From B30-G6 sp964633115 (GTDB taxonomy: Bacteria; Desulfobacterota; Desulfobacteria; Desulfobacterales; B30-G6), in the NCBI GenBank assembly GCA_964633115.1, contig CAZWEO010000007.1, positions 1 to 64,000 on the forward strand: a DNA stretch of 64,000 bases. The letters are read 5' to 3'. The stretch's first letter is position 1. The number at the start of each line of letters is the position of its first letter. This document shows, piece after piece, positions 7,583 to 16,195 of the stretch. A model generated the notes under the pieces. It was not told the origin of the DNA. It did no database searches and was given only the letters and a program-made list of their open reading frames with translations. Both the position numbers and the translations under genes were made by a program.

Positions 7583-8917
7583 ATGAAAAAACCATCCATG
7601 ACAGCCGAAAGAGACCTCGATCAAAAGCTCAAGCTGCTGATGCTCTTTCGGCTTCTTTTCACTTCCATTCTACTCGGCTCTACTATCATTATCCAGCTGA
7701 ATGAAAATGTCTCCCCATTCGCACGTCCGCTTTTATTGCTATACGGCCTGGTTGCAATAATTTTTATTCTATCTTTTGTCTATTCCTTGGCGTTGTCTAA
7801 GATTCAACAAAAGGTGGTACTTGCCTATATTCAGATTAGTGTCGACACAGTCGTTGTTACCTTAATCGTATTTGTAACTGGTAGTTTTTTAAGTTTTTTT
7901 TCGTTTTTATACCTGGTTGTAATAATTTATTCCAGTGCGCTTTTATTTCTGAAAGGCAGCATGGTCATGGCGGGGCTGTGCAGCTTACAGTACGCTATAT
8001 TAATAAGCCTGGAGTATTACGGATTTATTGAGTCTTATGGGATCGGTATCAGTCCCTTGATATTTGAATTCGGTTGGCGACAGGTGCTGTATAAAGTGAT
8101 GATTACGGCAGGTGCCTGCTATGCCGTAGCATTTTTAAGTGGATTCCTTTCGGAACAAACACGACGTACGCGTCGCGAACTTCAACGTATGTCGGAACAC
8201 GTTAAACGCGTGGAAAAAATGGCATCCCTGGGGGAAATGGCTGCTGGCCTGGCTCACGAAATTAAGAACCCGCTGGCATCTTTATCGGGATCGATTCAGA
8301 TCCTGCAGGAGGAGATAGGCTACCAACCCGAACATGATAATCTCATGCGCATCGTACTGCGTGAAACCGATCGTTTAAGTACTTTGGTGAGCGATTTTTT
8401 GCTTTTTGCTAAGCCCCCAGCTGGCAATCGGGAATGGTTTGGGCTGGATGGGGCCATCCTTGAAATTCTGGAATTATTTCAGAAAAACAAATTCATTAAA
8501 AGTAACTTGGTTATTGATCATAACCTTATTCCGGAAGTGTTGGTGGAAATGGATCCGATCCATTTACGGCAAATTTTATGGAACCTTTTACTTAATGCAG
8601 CTGAAGCCATCAAAGGCCAAGGGCAGGTTAAGGTTGAAACCGTGGTGCAAAAAAGCAACAGGGTTGAAATCATAGTGACAGACGACGGTGAGGGGATATC
8701 ATTGGAAAAGGTTGATTCGATTTTTGACCCCTTTTATACAACCAAGCGGAGCGGTACCGGATTGGGATTGTCAATCGTATATCGAATTTTGGAGTACTAT
8801 GATAGTAGACTGGACGTGGAAAGCGCAATTGGCCAGGGTACGTCGGTTCGTTTCAGTCTTAAGACGATGGATAAAAAAAATAAGCAGGATATGTTCTATA
8901 CGATGATCAAGGTTTGA
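7583..8917 (+). CDS. PilS-like membrane sensor histidine kinase
   Basis: 444-residue histidine kinase. Residues about 20-190 contain six predicted transmembrane helices, as in PilS-type sensors of the NtrB group. A short linker leads to the HisKA domain with phospho-acceptor H225 in GLAHEIKNPLAS. The HATPase domain has its N-box (NLLLNAAEAI), G1 (DDGEGIS) and G2 (GTGLGLSIV). No PAS domain separates the membrane part from HisKA, although many PilS proteins have one. Position after pilC supports a pilus-related role, but the expected NtrC-type regulator PilR is absent downstream, so the symbol is left open. The response regulator is presumably encoded elsewhere. Confidence 0.85.
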   Translation: MKKPSMTAERDLDQKLKLLMLFRLLFTSILLGSTIIIQLNENVSPFARPLLLLYGLVAIIFILSFVYSLALSKIQQKVVLAYIQISVDTVVVTLIVFVTGSFLSFFSFLYLVVIIYSSALLFLKGSMVMAGLCSLQYAILISLEYYGFIESYGIGISPLIFEFGWRQVLYKVMITAGACYAVAFLSGFLSEQTRRTRRELQRMSEHVKRVEKMASLGEMAAGLAHEIKNPLASLSGSIQILQEEIGYQPEHDNLMRIVLRETDRLSTLVSDFLLFAKPPAGNREWFGLDGAILEILELFQKNKFIKSNLVIDHNLIPEVLVEMDPIHLRQILWNLLLNAAEAIKGQGQVKVETVVQKSNRVEIIVTDDGEGISLEKVDSIFDPFYTTKRSGTGLGLSIVYRILEYYDSRLDVESAIGQGTSVRFSLKTMDKKNKQDMFYTMIKV

Positions 8918-9106
8918 GGTATATCTCTGAAGCCAAACATATTACGAAACTGTCGCGCTTGACACTCCCGATGAAATGCGTTACCACAATCCGTTCGAAC
9001 AGTTAATACGAGTCCCCAAATCCGTTGGTGGTTGATAACTTTAGTATGACGAATGGATGCCGGCGGCATTTTTACATAACTCATTGGTATTTTAAAGAAA
9101 TAACAG

Positions 9107-10342
9107 ATGTCGTTTGAATTTTTTATAGGACGTCGATATTTAAAAGCTAAGCAAAAACAAGCCTTTATATCGATGATCACGATTCTTTCCATCGCGGGTG
9201 TTACCGTGGGGGTCATGGCCCTGATTGTCGTCATCGCGGTCATGTCTGGATTTGAGGCAGACCTGAAATCCAGGATTTTGGGGATCGAGTCCCATGTTGT
9301 CCTCATGAACCAGGCCGGCCCCTTTGAAAACTACGGAGAGATCCTCAACGCCGTTCAAAATGCCCAAGGTGTGGAAGCAGCGACACCCTTTATTTATTCT
9401 CAGGTGATGCTACGCTCGGCTCATAGTGTATCTGGTGCGGTGTTACGGGGCATCGACCCTGATACGGCCGGAACAGTCATCAAGGGAATCAGCTACCAAG
9501 GGCTTAAAACCGTTGCAAACAATCAGGTATCAACCCAAGCTGATCCGACTGGTCCTGGAATTATACTAGGCAGCGAGTTGGCCAGAAGTCTGCATGTTCT
9601 CAAAGGAGATAGTGTCTATATCATAACACCCAAAGGTATGATTTCACCTATCGGCCATGTGCCGGCCATGCGCCGTTTTATTGTACGAGGGACCTTTGAA
9701 ACCGGCATGTATGAATATGATGGATCCATGGCCTACATTCGCCTGAAAGAGGCGCAGAAATTGCTGCGAATGGGCGCAAGTGTCAATGGCATAGAGGCAC
9801 GTGTAACCAATATTTATGAGGCCAGGAAAGTTTCCAAAGAGATTGTTGCCAAACTAGGATATCCATTTTGGGCCCGGGATTGGATGCAGATGAATCACAA
9901 CCTATTTTCAGCGCTTAAGCTGGAAAAAACGGTCATGTTTATCATTTTGGCCCTGATTATCTTGGTTGCAGCCTTTAATATTGCCAGTACGCTGATCATG
10001 ATGGTTATGGAAAAAACTAAAGATATCGCAATATTGAAAGCCATGGGTGCAACGAATCGATCCATACGTAAAATTTTTGTACTAAACGGGATGATTATCG
10101 GCACCATTGGCACCTTATTGGGAACTTGCATCGGATTCATTTTGTGCGGCCTTCTGAAAAAATATAAGTTTATCGAATTGCCTGGAGATGTTTATTACCT
10201 GACAACACTGCCGGTTCAGCTTGAAACGTTGGATGTGGTCATTATCGCGTCATCAGCGCTGATTATTTGTTTCTTGGCAACTCTTTATCCGGCAAATCAA
10301 GCCTCTAAACTCGATCCCGTCGAGGCGATTCGTTATGGCTGA
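9107..10342 (+). CDS. lolC: Lipoprotein-releasing ABC transporter permease (LolC/LolE)
   Basis: 411-residue inner-membrane permease that, with LolD, extracts mature lipoproteins for delivery to LolA. N-terminal TM helix with the family signature FFIGRRYLKAKQKQAFISMIT, a periplasmic MacB-like domain (about 45-245), then the FtsX domain with three TM helices (about 275-300, 325-350, 375-400) and the coupling phrase KDIAILKAMGATNRSIRKIF. Only one permease gene is present, so a homodimeric LolC/E (LolF-like) arrangement is likely; LolC versus LolE cannot be decided. It overlaps lolD by 8 bases and leads the lolD-bamA operon. Confidence 0.92.
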   Translation: MSFEFFIGRRYLKAKQKQAFISMITILSIAGVTVGVMALIVVIAVMSGFEADLKSRILGIESHVVLMNQAGPFENYGEILNAVQNAQGVEAATPFIYSQVMLRSAHSVSGAVLRGIDPDTAGTVIKGISYQGLKTVANNQVSTQADPTGPGIILGSELARSLHVLKGDSVYIITPKGMISPIGHVPAMRRFIVRGTFETGMYEYDGSMAYIRLKEAQKLLRMGASVNGIEARVTNIYEARKVSKEIVAKLGYPFWARDWMQMNHNLFSALKLEKTVMFIILALIILVAAFNIASTLIMMVMEKTKDIAILKAMGATNRSIRKIFVLNGMIIGTIGTLLGTCIGFILCGLLKKYKFIELPGDVYYLTTLPVQLETLDVVIIASSALIICFLATLYPANQASKLDPVEAIRYG

Positions 10343-11096
10343 TGATATGCGCCACAATATGAAAACAGTTGCTGATAACAGGCGTGCTTCGGCCGTGCCC
10401 GAGAATAAGTTTATTGAGATTCAAAATCTCTCGAAACGATTTCAAGATAGCGGAATGCCAATAGAAATTTTGCAGAACGTGCGCTTGAGTTTGGATGAAG
10501 GCGAGAGCCTCGCCATGGTGGGTGCGTCTGGAATCGGGAAATCTACATTTTTACATATCCTAGGGACACTGGATCGCCCCAACCAGGGAAAACTCCTATT
10601 TCAGGGGGAAGATGTATTTGATTTTGACAGCAGCCGGTTAGCACGGTTTCGAAACCAGTTTATTGGTTTTATGTTCCAATTTCATCATCTTTTACCGGAA
10701 TTCAGCGCGCTTGAAAATGCGGCCATGCCAGCGCTGATATGCGGATATACGCGTGAAAAAGCCAAGGCGGCTGCAGAGGCCATCCTGGTGCGTGTTGGCT
10801 TGGAAAGTAGGCTCACCCACCGGGTTTCAATGCTATCCGGCGGTGAACATCAGCGGGTCGCACTGGCTCGGGCTTTGGTCATGCGACCACGTATTTTGCT
10901 GGCGGATGAGCCCACAGGCAATCTGGACACGCATAATAGCGATCAGGTCCATGCTCTCCTGATGGAATTAAACCAGGAATTTTCAATGACCATGGTTGTG
11001 GTTACCCATAATATGAAGCTGGCTGCTTTGATGTCGCGCTGTGTGACAATAGTTGACGGGCAAGTCGTGGAAAAGAGCCGAGGGACCTGTTCATGA
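10335..11096 (+). CDS. lolD: Lipoprotein-releasing ABC transporter ATPase LolD
   Basis: 253-residue ABC ATPase powering lipoprotein release. Walker A is GASGIGKST (about residues 63-71), the ABC signature is LSGGEHQRVALARAL and Walker B is ILLADEPTGNLD, all intact. The Q-loop region reads FMFQFHHLLPEF, typical of LolD/MacB/FtsE. There are about 27 extra N-terminal residues before the domain; internal ATGs at codons 5 and 9 are alternative starts. The start overlaps the permease gene and the stop overlaps the bamA ATG (ATGA), so the three genes are translationally coupled. Confidence 0.93.
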   Translation: MADDMRHNMKTVADNRRASAVPENKFIEIQNLSKRFQDSGMPIEILQNVRLSLDEGESLAMVGASGIGKSTFLHILGTLDRPNQGKLLFQGEDVFDFDSSRLARFRNQFIGFMFQFHHLLPEFSALENAAMPALICGYTREKAKAAAEAILVRVGLESRLTHRVSMLSGGEHQRVALARALVMRPRILLADEPTGNLDTHNSDQVHALLMELNQEFSMTMVVVTHNMKLAALMSRCVTIVDGQVVEKSRGTCS

Positions 11097-13744
11097 TAAA
11101 ACGCTGGTGGCTGGTGTGTATCCTCCTTGTGGGAATGATTCCTGTCGGAGCTTATTCACAACCTGATAAAAAAGTTGCTATTTTGCCGTTTCAAATCAAC
11201 AGCCTGGAAGACCTATCCTACCTTGCAACCGAGATCCCCAAATTAATCAAAACTGATCTACAGCAAGAGGGTGCTTTAATTGTCGAACCCGACCGGGCCG
11301 ACCTTAAGGGTTGGACCGGTACCCAGCTCGAAGCCCGTAATGCCCGCCGGATTGGTCTAAAAGCAGGACTTGATTTGGTTGTATGGGGCAGCCTGACTAG
11401 AATTGGTGATCAATTTAGTTTGGACATTCAGGTAATCGAGCCGTTATTAGATGAAGATATAAGTACCTTTTTTCTTTCCTTTGAAGGTATCGAAAATTTA
11501 TTGATTAGCCTCCAGGAGTTGTCACGGGATATTGGTTTTAAATTATTTGACCGTGCAGTTATTTCTGAGATTATCGTCACGGGCAATAAGCGCATCGAAG
11601 TTGATGCCATTGAACGGTATATCAAGAGCAAGTCGGGTGATGTCTACCTGCCCAGTAGACTATCCAATGACTTAAAATCCATTTATTCCATGGGTTATTT
11701 TGAGGATATCCGTATCGAAGCCAAGGACGTGCCCGCTGGAAAACGAATTACATTTCAAGTCAAGGAAAAACCAACCATACGAAACATTAGATACAAGGGC
11801 AATCGTGTTTATGATGATGAGGAGATCGATGAAGCCCTCAATATCAAATCTGGATCCATACTCAATGTCTTTGCGATCCAGAATAATATCATCCGTATCG
11901 AAGATCTGTATAAAGAAAAGAACTATCATAATGTGACTGTTCAATATGAAATTGAAGAATTGGACCATAATCAAGGCGATCTGCGATTTCTTATAAAAGA
12001 GGGCAAAAAGATAAAAATCGAGCGCATTGGTTTTGAAGGCAATCTGGTCTATTCAGAAAAGGAACTCAAGAAAATAATCAAAACCAATGAACGCGGCGTG
12101 TGGTCCTGGGTGACGGGATCTGGTGAGCTGGACAAAGAAAAATTAAGCCAGGATACGACCAAGCTACGTAATTATTATCATAATAATGGTTTCATCCAAG
12201 CTAAGGTCGCTAAGCCCGAAGTTGAATATCTAACTGATATGATATATATCAACTTTAAAATAGAAGAAGGTCCCAAATATAAGGTTGGCCAGGTAAGTAT
12301 TCAGGGCGATTTGATAGGCTCGCAAGAAGAATTGTTGAGTCTGCTTAAAATTACTCAAAAAGAATTTTACAGCCGTGAAACTGTTCGAAACGACCTGCTA
12401 ACGCTTACGGATCTGTATTCCGATCAAGGATATGCCTACGCCGACATCTATCCCCGCATTCAAAAAAAGGATGACACGCTGGAAGTCAACCTTGAGTATG
12501 TAGTCAAGCAGGGCAAAAAGGTTTATTTTGAATCCATCATCATCAGCGGTAACAACAAGAGCCGCGACAAGGTGATCCGGCGGGAACTCAAGGTATATGA
12601 ACAGGAACTCTATAGCGGCAAGGCCCTGAAACGTAGCATTCGAAACCTATACCGACTCGATTTTTTTGAAGATGTGAAGGTTGATACCGTTGCAGGTGAA
12701 AAAGACGATGAAATCACTCTGAAAATTGACGTAGTAGAGAAACCGACCGGCAATTTTATGTTCGGTGGTGGATACAGCAGCGTCGATTATGGTTACTTAA
12801 TGGCTTCGGTCGCCCAGAACAACCTATTTGGCCGCGGTCAAAAACTACAGCTTAAAGCTACGCTAAGTGAGAAATCGCGCAACTATACTTTGAGCTTTAC
12901 CGAACCGTACTTGTTTGACACCAAAATTTCAGCCGGATTTGATATTTACGACCAGGAAAAGGAATTCGATGATTATGATAAAGACAGCCAAGGCGGTCGG
13001 GTTCGTCTCGGTTACAAACTAATCGATTACACGCGGCTTTTCTGGGCCTATACCTATGATATCAGCGAGGTTTCTGACATTGATGACGATGCCTCCGACG
13101 ATATTAAGGAGATTGACGAGAACTTCGATGGTAATCTTATCACCAGTGCCACCAAAGTGACGCTGCGGTATGATTCCCGGGATCGTGTTTTTAATCCGAC
13201 TGAAGGAACCCTTGACAGTATTTCGGTCGAATATGCAGGTTTGGGTGGTGATGTGGGCTTTAGCAAGTATGAGGCCCGGACAGGTTGGTTTTTCCCCCTC
13301 TTCTGGGGTACGGTCGGCATGCTACACGCTAAGGGTGGATATGTCCATGAAAATGGTGCTGGCGAAATCTTACCAGATTATGAGAGATTCTATTTGGGTG
13401 GTATGCATTCGGTTCGCGGATTTGACTGGCGGGATATCAGCACATTAGACAGAGATGGTGATGAAATTGGTGGCGAGCGATTTGTTCAGTTCAACATCGA
13501 ATGGGTGATCCCCCTGCTCAAGGATGCCGGTGTCATGGGAGTCTTCTTTGTTGACGCGGGCAATGTATTTGGGGAAGATGATGAACTGGATATGGACGAC
13601 CCTACCCGTGAGGGTGGTGGGGCCGGCATTCGCTGGTACTCACCTTTAGGGCCTTTGAGACTCGAATATGGGTGGATATTGGATCCCCGGGAAGACGAAG
13701 ACACTGAAGGCCGCTGGGAATTTTCCGTAGGATCTTTATTTTAA
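11093..13744 (+). CDS. bamA: Outer-membrane beta-barrel assembly protein BamA with extra N-terminal domain
   Basis: 883-residue outer-membrane protein that folds and inserts beta-barrels. A signal peptide (residues 1 to about 22, ending GAYS) is followed by an extra domain of about 120 residues (KVAILPFQINSLEDLSYL, LDLVVWGSLTRIGDQFSL) resembling the TolB N-terminal/CsgG-like fold. Five POTRA repeats run from about 155 to 550 (ISEIIVTGNKRIEVDAIE begins the first). The Omp85 barrel starts near GNFMFGGGYSSVDYGY and contains the lid motif VRGF. It ends WEFSVGSLF with the expected terminal Phe beta-signal. Length exceeds the roughly 760-810 usual for the family because of the extra domain. Coupled to lolD upstream; skp follows after a framed repeat. 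Confidence 0.93.
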   Translation: MIKRWWLVCILLVGMIPVGAYSQPDKKVAILPFQINSLEDLSYLATEIPKLIKTDLQQEGALIVEPDRADLKGWTGTQLEARNARRIGLKAGLDLVVWGSLTRIGDQFSLDIQVIEPLLDEDISTFFLSFEGIENLLISLQELSRDIGFKLFDRAVISEIIVTGNKRIEVDAIERYIKSKSGDVYLPSRLSNDLKSIYSMGYFEDIRIEAKDVPAGKRITFQVKEKPTIRNIRYKGNRVYDDEEIDEALNIKSGSILNVFAIQNNIIRIEDLYKEKNYHNVTVQYEIEELDHNQGDLRFLIKEGKKIKIERIGFEGNLVYSEKELKKIIKTNERGVWSWVTGSGELDKEKLSQDTTKLRNYYHNNGFIQAKVAKPEVEYLTDMIYINFKIEEGPKYKVGQVSIQGDLIGSQEELLSLLKITQKEFYSRETVRNDLLTLTDLYSDQGYAYADIYPRIQKKDDTLEVNLEYVVKQGKKVYFESIIISGNNKSRDKVIRRELKVYEQELYSGKALKRSIRNLYRLDFFEDVKVDTVAGEKDDEITLKIDVVEKPTGNFMFGGGYSSVDYGYLMASVAQNNLFGRGQKLQLKATLSEKSRNYTLSFTEPYLFDTKISAGFDIYDQEKEFDDYDKDSQGGRVRLGYKLIDYTRLFWAYTYDISEVSDIDDDASDDIKEIDENFDGNLITSATKVTLRYDSRDRVFNPTEGTLDSISVEYAGLGGDVGFSKYEARTGWFFPLFWGTVGMLHAKGGYVHENGAGEILPDYERFYLGGMHSVRGFDWRDISTLDRDGDEIGGERFVQFNIEWVIPLLKDAGVMGVFFVDAGNVFGEDDELDMDDPTREGGGAGIRWYSPLGPLRLEYGWILDPREDEDTEGRWEFSVGSLF

Positions 13745-13862
13745 ATTTGAATTCCCCGCTGCGACTCGACTGAGAACCTCGAGTGAGCGGTCGAATTCGG
13801 CAAGCTCATTCGACATAGCCGAACTACTTATTGAAGTTTTGCATCGGGGAAGAATTCAAATT
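13744..13862. repeat. Intergenic segment framed by an 11-bp inverted repeat
   Basis: Arms AATTTGAATTC (13744-13754) and GAATTCAAATT (13852-13862), extended inward by CCCG...CGGG, enclose about 97 bp with further small dyads (CCTCGAG, GAATTCGG). It begins at the bamA stop. The frame sequence is nearly the same as that upstream of pilS. Confidence 0.6.
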
Positions 13863-13993
13863 ATGGATTTAGATCCAGCGGAGTTTACAGTATAATAATG
13901 AAACCAGAATCCGAAGAATTTCGGCAAAATTCGGTGATACCCTACAGCTTGCTGCAGGGGTAGTAATTTTGGTCTTTCTAATAGGAGCGAAGG

Positions 13994-14015
13994 CCTTTCG
14001 CCCTGCGGCGAAAGG
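13994..14015. repeat. 9-bp GC-rich hairpin upstream of skp
   Basis: CCTTTCGCC (13994-14002), loop CTGC, GGCGAAAGG (14007-14015), followed 11 bases later by the GAA-loop hairpin at 14027. Together they put two stable stems in the skp leader. No T-run follows the first. Confidence 0.5.
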
Positions 14016-14026
14016 TACGCGTTATC

Positions 14027-14051
14027 ATAATATCGTGGAACACGATATTAT
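14027..14051. repeat. GAA-loop hairpin before skp
   Basis: Perfect 11-bp stem ATAATATCGTG (14027-14037), loop GAA, CACGATATTAT (14041-14051). It is directly followed by the skp ribosome-binding site (GAGGTG) and ATG. The core CGTG-GAA-CACG is identical to the hairpin at 39860. Confidence 0.7.
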
Positions 14052-14064
14052 TGCGAGGTGCAAA

Positions 14065-14622
14065 ATGATTAAATGTAAAACGATAATTATAGCAGTAGTA
14101 TTGACAGTTGCCTGGTTGGCGACACCGTGTATGGGTGCCGACGTTGCTAAAATCGGTGTAGTCGATATCCAAAAGATCCTATTGACATCATCTGCTGGTA
14201 AAATGGCCAAGGCCCAAATTAATAAAAAAGCGCGGGAGATGGAGGCCAAGCTAACCGAGAAAAAAGAGGAAATCGATAAGCTCAAGGAAGCGCTCGAACG
14301 TGAGGCCCTGGTGATGAGCAAGGAAACCCGCGAGGAGCGCGAGCGTGAAATCCGCATCAAGATCAATGATATTAAGTCACTCAAGAAAAAGTATGAGAAG
14401 GATTTGAAAACCATTGAAGGCAAGGTGGTCAAGCGGATTCAGTTTGATATGGGGTCCATTGTACAAGAGCTGGGAAAAAAAGAGGGCTACCTGCTGATCA
14501 TTACCAACCAAGTAGTCCTATATGCACCGTCGACAATCGATATTACCGATCAGTTGATCCAGTTATACAATACTGCGCTGGCTGAAAAAGGCGGTGATTT
14601 TAATATTGATACCCTTGAATAG
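14065..14622 (+). CDS. skp: Periplasmic chaperone Skp/OmpH family
   Basis: 185-residue OmpH/Skp protein, a periplasmic holdase that escorts unfolded outer-membrane proteins to BamA. Start at 14065 is chosen because it gives a clean signal peptide (MIKCKTIIIAVVL... cleaved near CMGA) and follows GAGGTG. An upstream in-frame ATG at 13969 would add a non-signal segment encoded by the hairpins. The mature protein starts KIGVVDIQKILLTSSAGKM, and a long charged coiled-coil (about residues 45-125) forms the tentacle, followed by a C-terminal beta segment. Position between bamA and lpxD is the conserved one. Confidence 0.9.
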   Translation: MIKCKTIIIAVVLTVAWLATPCMGADVAKIGVVDIQKILLTSSAGKMAKAQINKKAREMEAKLTEKKEEIDKLKEALEREALVMSKETREEREREIRIKINDIKSLKKKYEKDLKTIEGKVVKRIQFDMGSIVQELGKKEGYLLIITNQVVLYAPSTIDITDQLIQLYNTALAEKGGDFNIDTLE

Positions 14623-14661
14623 AGTAAAGGGAAGTTTTGGGAAACAGGGATCCTAGATCCA

Positions 14662-15708
14662 ATGGCTGAATCTCCATTTAAATTGCAATTGGCTCAAATC
14701 GCCGAATTGGTGCAAGGGAAAATTAAGGGTGATGATCAGATCACCATTAGTGGGGTAGCCCCTTTCGACCAGGCGCAGCATGCGGATATTGCCATGGCTG
14801 CCGAAGCAAAATATATGAATCGGATCGAAGGGTGCCAAGCCGGCGCCTTGATTGTGCCGGAAACCTGCCCGGTGACCGCTGGCAATCTTTTACTGGTTGA
14901 AAATCCCCGGGCGGCATTTGCTAAAATCATGGCCCATTTTCATCCGGTACCCACGCCCCAGGACAAGATCAGCAAAACTGCTAGTATTGGCCAACAGGTA
15001 TCTATGGGCCAACAGGTTGAGATTGGTGCCTTTGTATCCATTGGCGATCATGTCCGCATCGGGGATCGCGTGATTATATCCCCGGGTGTGGTTCTGGGAG
15101 ATCATGTTCACATCGGCAATGATGGGGTTGTGGGTCCCAACGTCGTCATCGGGGCGCGATGCCGTCTGGGCAGCCGGGTACTTGTTCAGGCCGGAACGGT
15201 TATCGGTTCAGACGGATTTGGTTTTGCCCAGGAAGACGGACGCCATCTCAAAATTCCGCAAACCGGCAATGTGGTTATCGGGGACGATGTTGAGATCGGG
15301 GCCAACAACACCATCGATCGGGCAACCTTCGGAAGCACGACCATCGGCAATGGCGTCAAAACCGATAACCTGGTGCACATCGCCCATAACGTGGCGGTGG
15401 GCGACCATACCATGCTGATCGCCCAGGTGGGAATTGCCGGCAGTGTCACCATCGGGAAACACACCATTATAGCGGGGCAGGCCGGTGTGGTACCGCACAT
15501 CACAGTGGGAGACCATGTCATCGTGGGACCCCAGACCGGCGTCGGTAAACCCATCCCGGACCACCAGGTGATTACCGGTACACCGGGGATGCCCCACAGG
15601 TTGTATTTAAAAGTTGCCAGAATTTTCCAGAACCTGCCGGATTTAAGGAATCGGATACGCCAGATGCACCGCAGGCTGGAAAAAATCGAAAAGCAAATCC
15701 GGATGTAA
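14662..15708 (+). CDS. lpxD: UDP-3-O-acylglucosamine N-acyltransferase
   Basis: 348-residue LpxD, third committed step of lipid A synthesis: transfer of an N-linked hydroxyacyl chain from acyl-ACP to UDP-3-O-acyl-glucosamine. An N-terminal uridine-binding domain (about 1-100) is followed by the left-handed beta-helix of hexapeptide repeats (about 105-310), with the catalytic-histidine region NLVHIAHNVAVGDH. A C-terminal helical tail ends the protein (LRNRIRQMHRRLEKIEKQ). The repeats create long but meaningless open frames on the opposite strand. Full length. Confidence 0.96.
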   Translation: MAESPFKLQLAQIAELVQGKIKGDDQITISGVAPFDQAQHADIAMAAEAKYMNRIEGCQAGALIVPETCPVTAGNLLLVENPRAAFAKIMAHFHPVPTPQDKISKTASIGQQVSMGQQVEIGAFVSIGDHVRIGDRVIISPGVVLGDHVHIGNDGVVGPNVVIGARCRLGSRVLVQAGTVIGSDGFGFAQEDGRHLKIPQTGNVVIGDDVEIGANNTIDRATFGSTTIGNGVKTDNLVHIAHNVAVGDHTMLIAQVGIAGSVTIGKHTIIAGQAGVVPHITVGDHVIVGPQTGVGKPIPDHQVITGTPGMPHRLYLKVARIFQNLPDLRNRIRQMHRRLEKIEKQIRM

Positions 15709-15745
15709 AGGCTTCGTTTCGTCGGGTCGTTCAGGAGGATCACAG

Positions 15746-16195
15746 ATGCAGACATATAATATTGGGGAAATCATGTCGTTTCTGCCCCACCGCTATCCGT
15801 TTCTACTGGTGGACCGGATCCTTGCGCTGGATCCGGGTAAGAGCGTGAAGGCCTTGAAAAATGTTACCATGAATGAGCCCTTTTTTCAGGGGCATTTTCC
15901 TGAGATCCCGGTGATGCCGGGGGTACTTATCCTGGAAGCCCTGGGACAGGCCGGGGGTGTGCTGGCGCACTGCTCTATGCCGGAAAAACTGAAAAACCGG
16001 CTGATTTATTTTACCAGCATTGACAAGGCCAAATTTAGAAAACCGGTTGTGCCGGGAGACCAGTTGATATTGGAAGCCAAAATCATCAACATGCGCTCCA
16101 AGGCCGTTCGAATGGACGGATTTGCCAAGGTCGAAGGAAAAAAAGTAGCCGAAGCTGAGCTTATGGCTGTTATTGGAGAACAATATGATTCATGA
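15746..16195 (+). CDS. fabZ: 3-hydroxyacyl-[ACP] dehydratase FabZ
   Basis: 149-residue hot-dog-fold dehydratase of fatty-acid elongation, which also balances hydroxyacyl-ACP between phospholipids and lipid A. Active-site elements are intact: H in FFQGHFPEIPVMPG and E in GVLILEALGQAGG. Start follows a good Shine-Dalgarno (CAGGAGG). The 3' end overlaps lpxA by 11 bases in another frame, the usual lpxD-fabZ-lpxA coupling. Confidence 0.97.
   Translation: MQTYNIGEIMSFLPHRYPFLLVDRILALDPGKSVKALKNVTMNEPFFQGHFPEIPVMPGVLILEALGQAGGVLAHCSMPEKLKNRLIYFTSIDKAKFRKPVVPGDQLILEAKIINMRSKAVRMDGFAKVEGKKVAEAELMAVIGEQYDS

Noticed and set aside
15186..15755. Minus-strand 189-codon open frame in lpxD
   Set aside because: It is the antisense of the hexapeptide repeats; Gly/Val/Ile codon periodicity keeps the opposite frame open. 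Low-complexity product.
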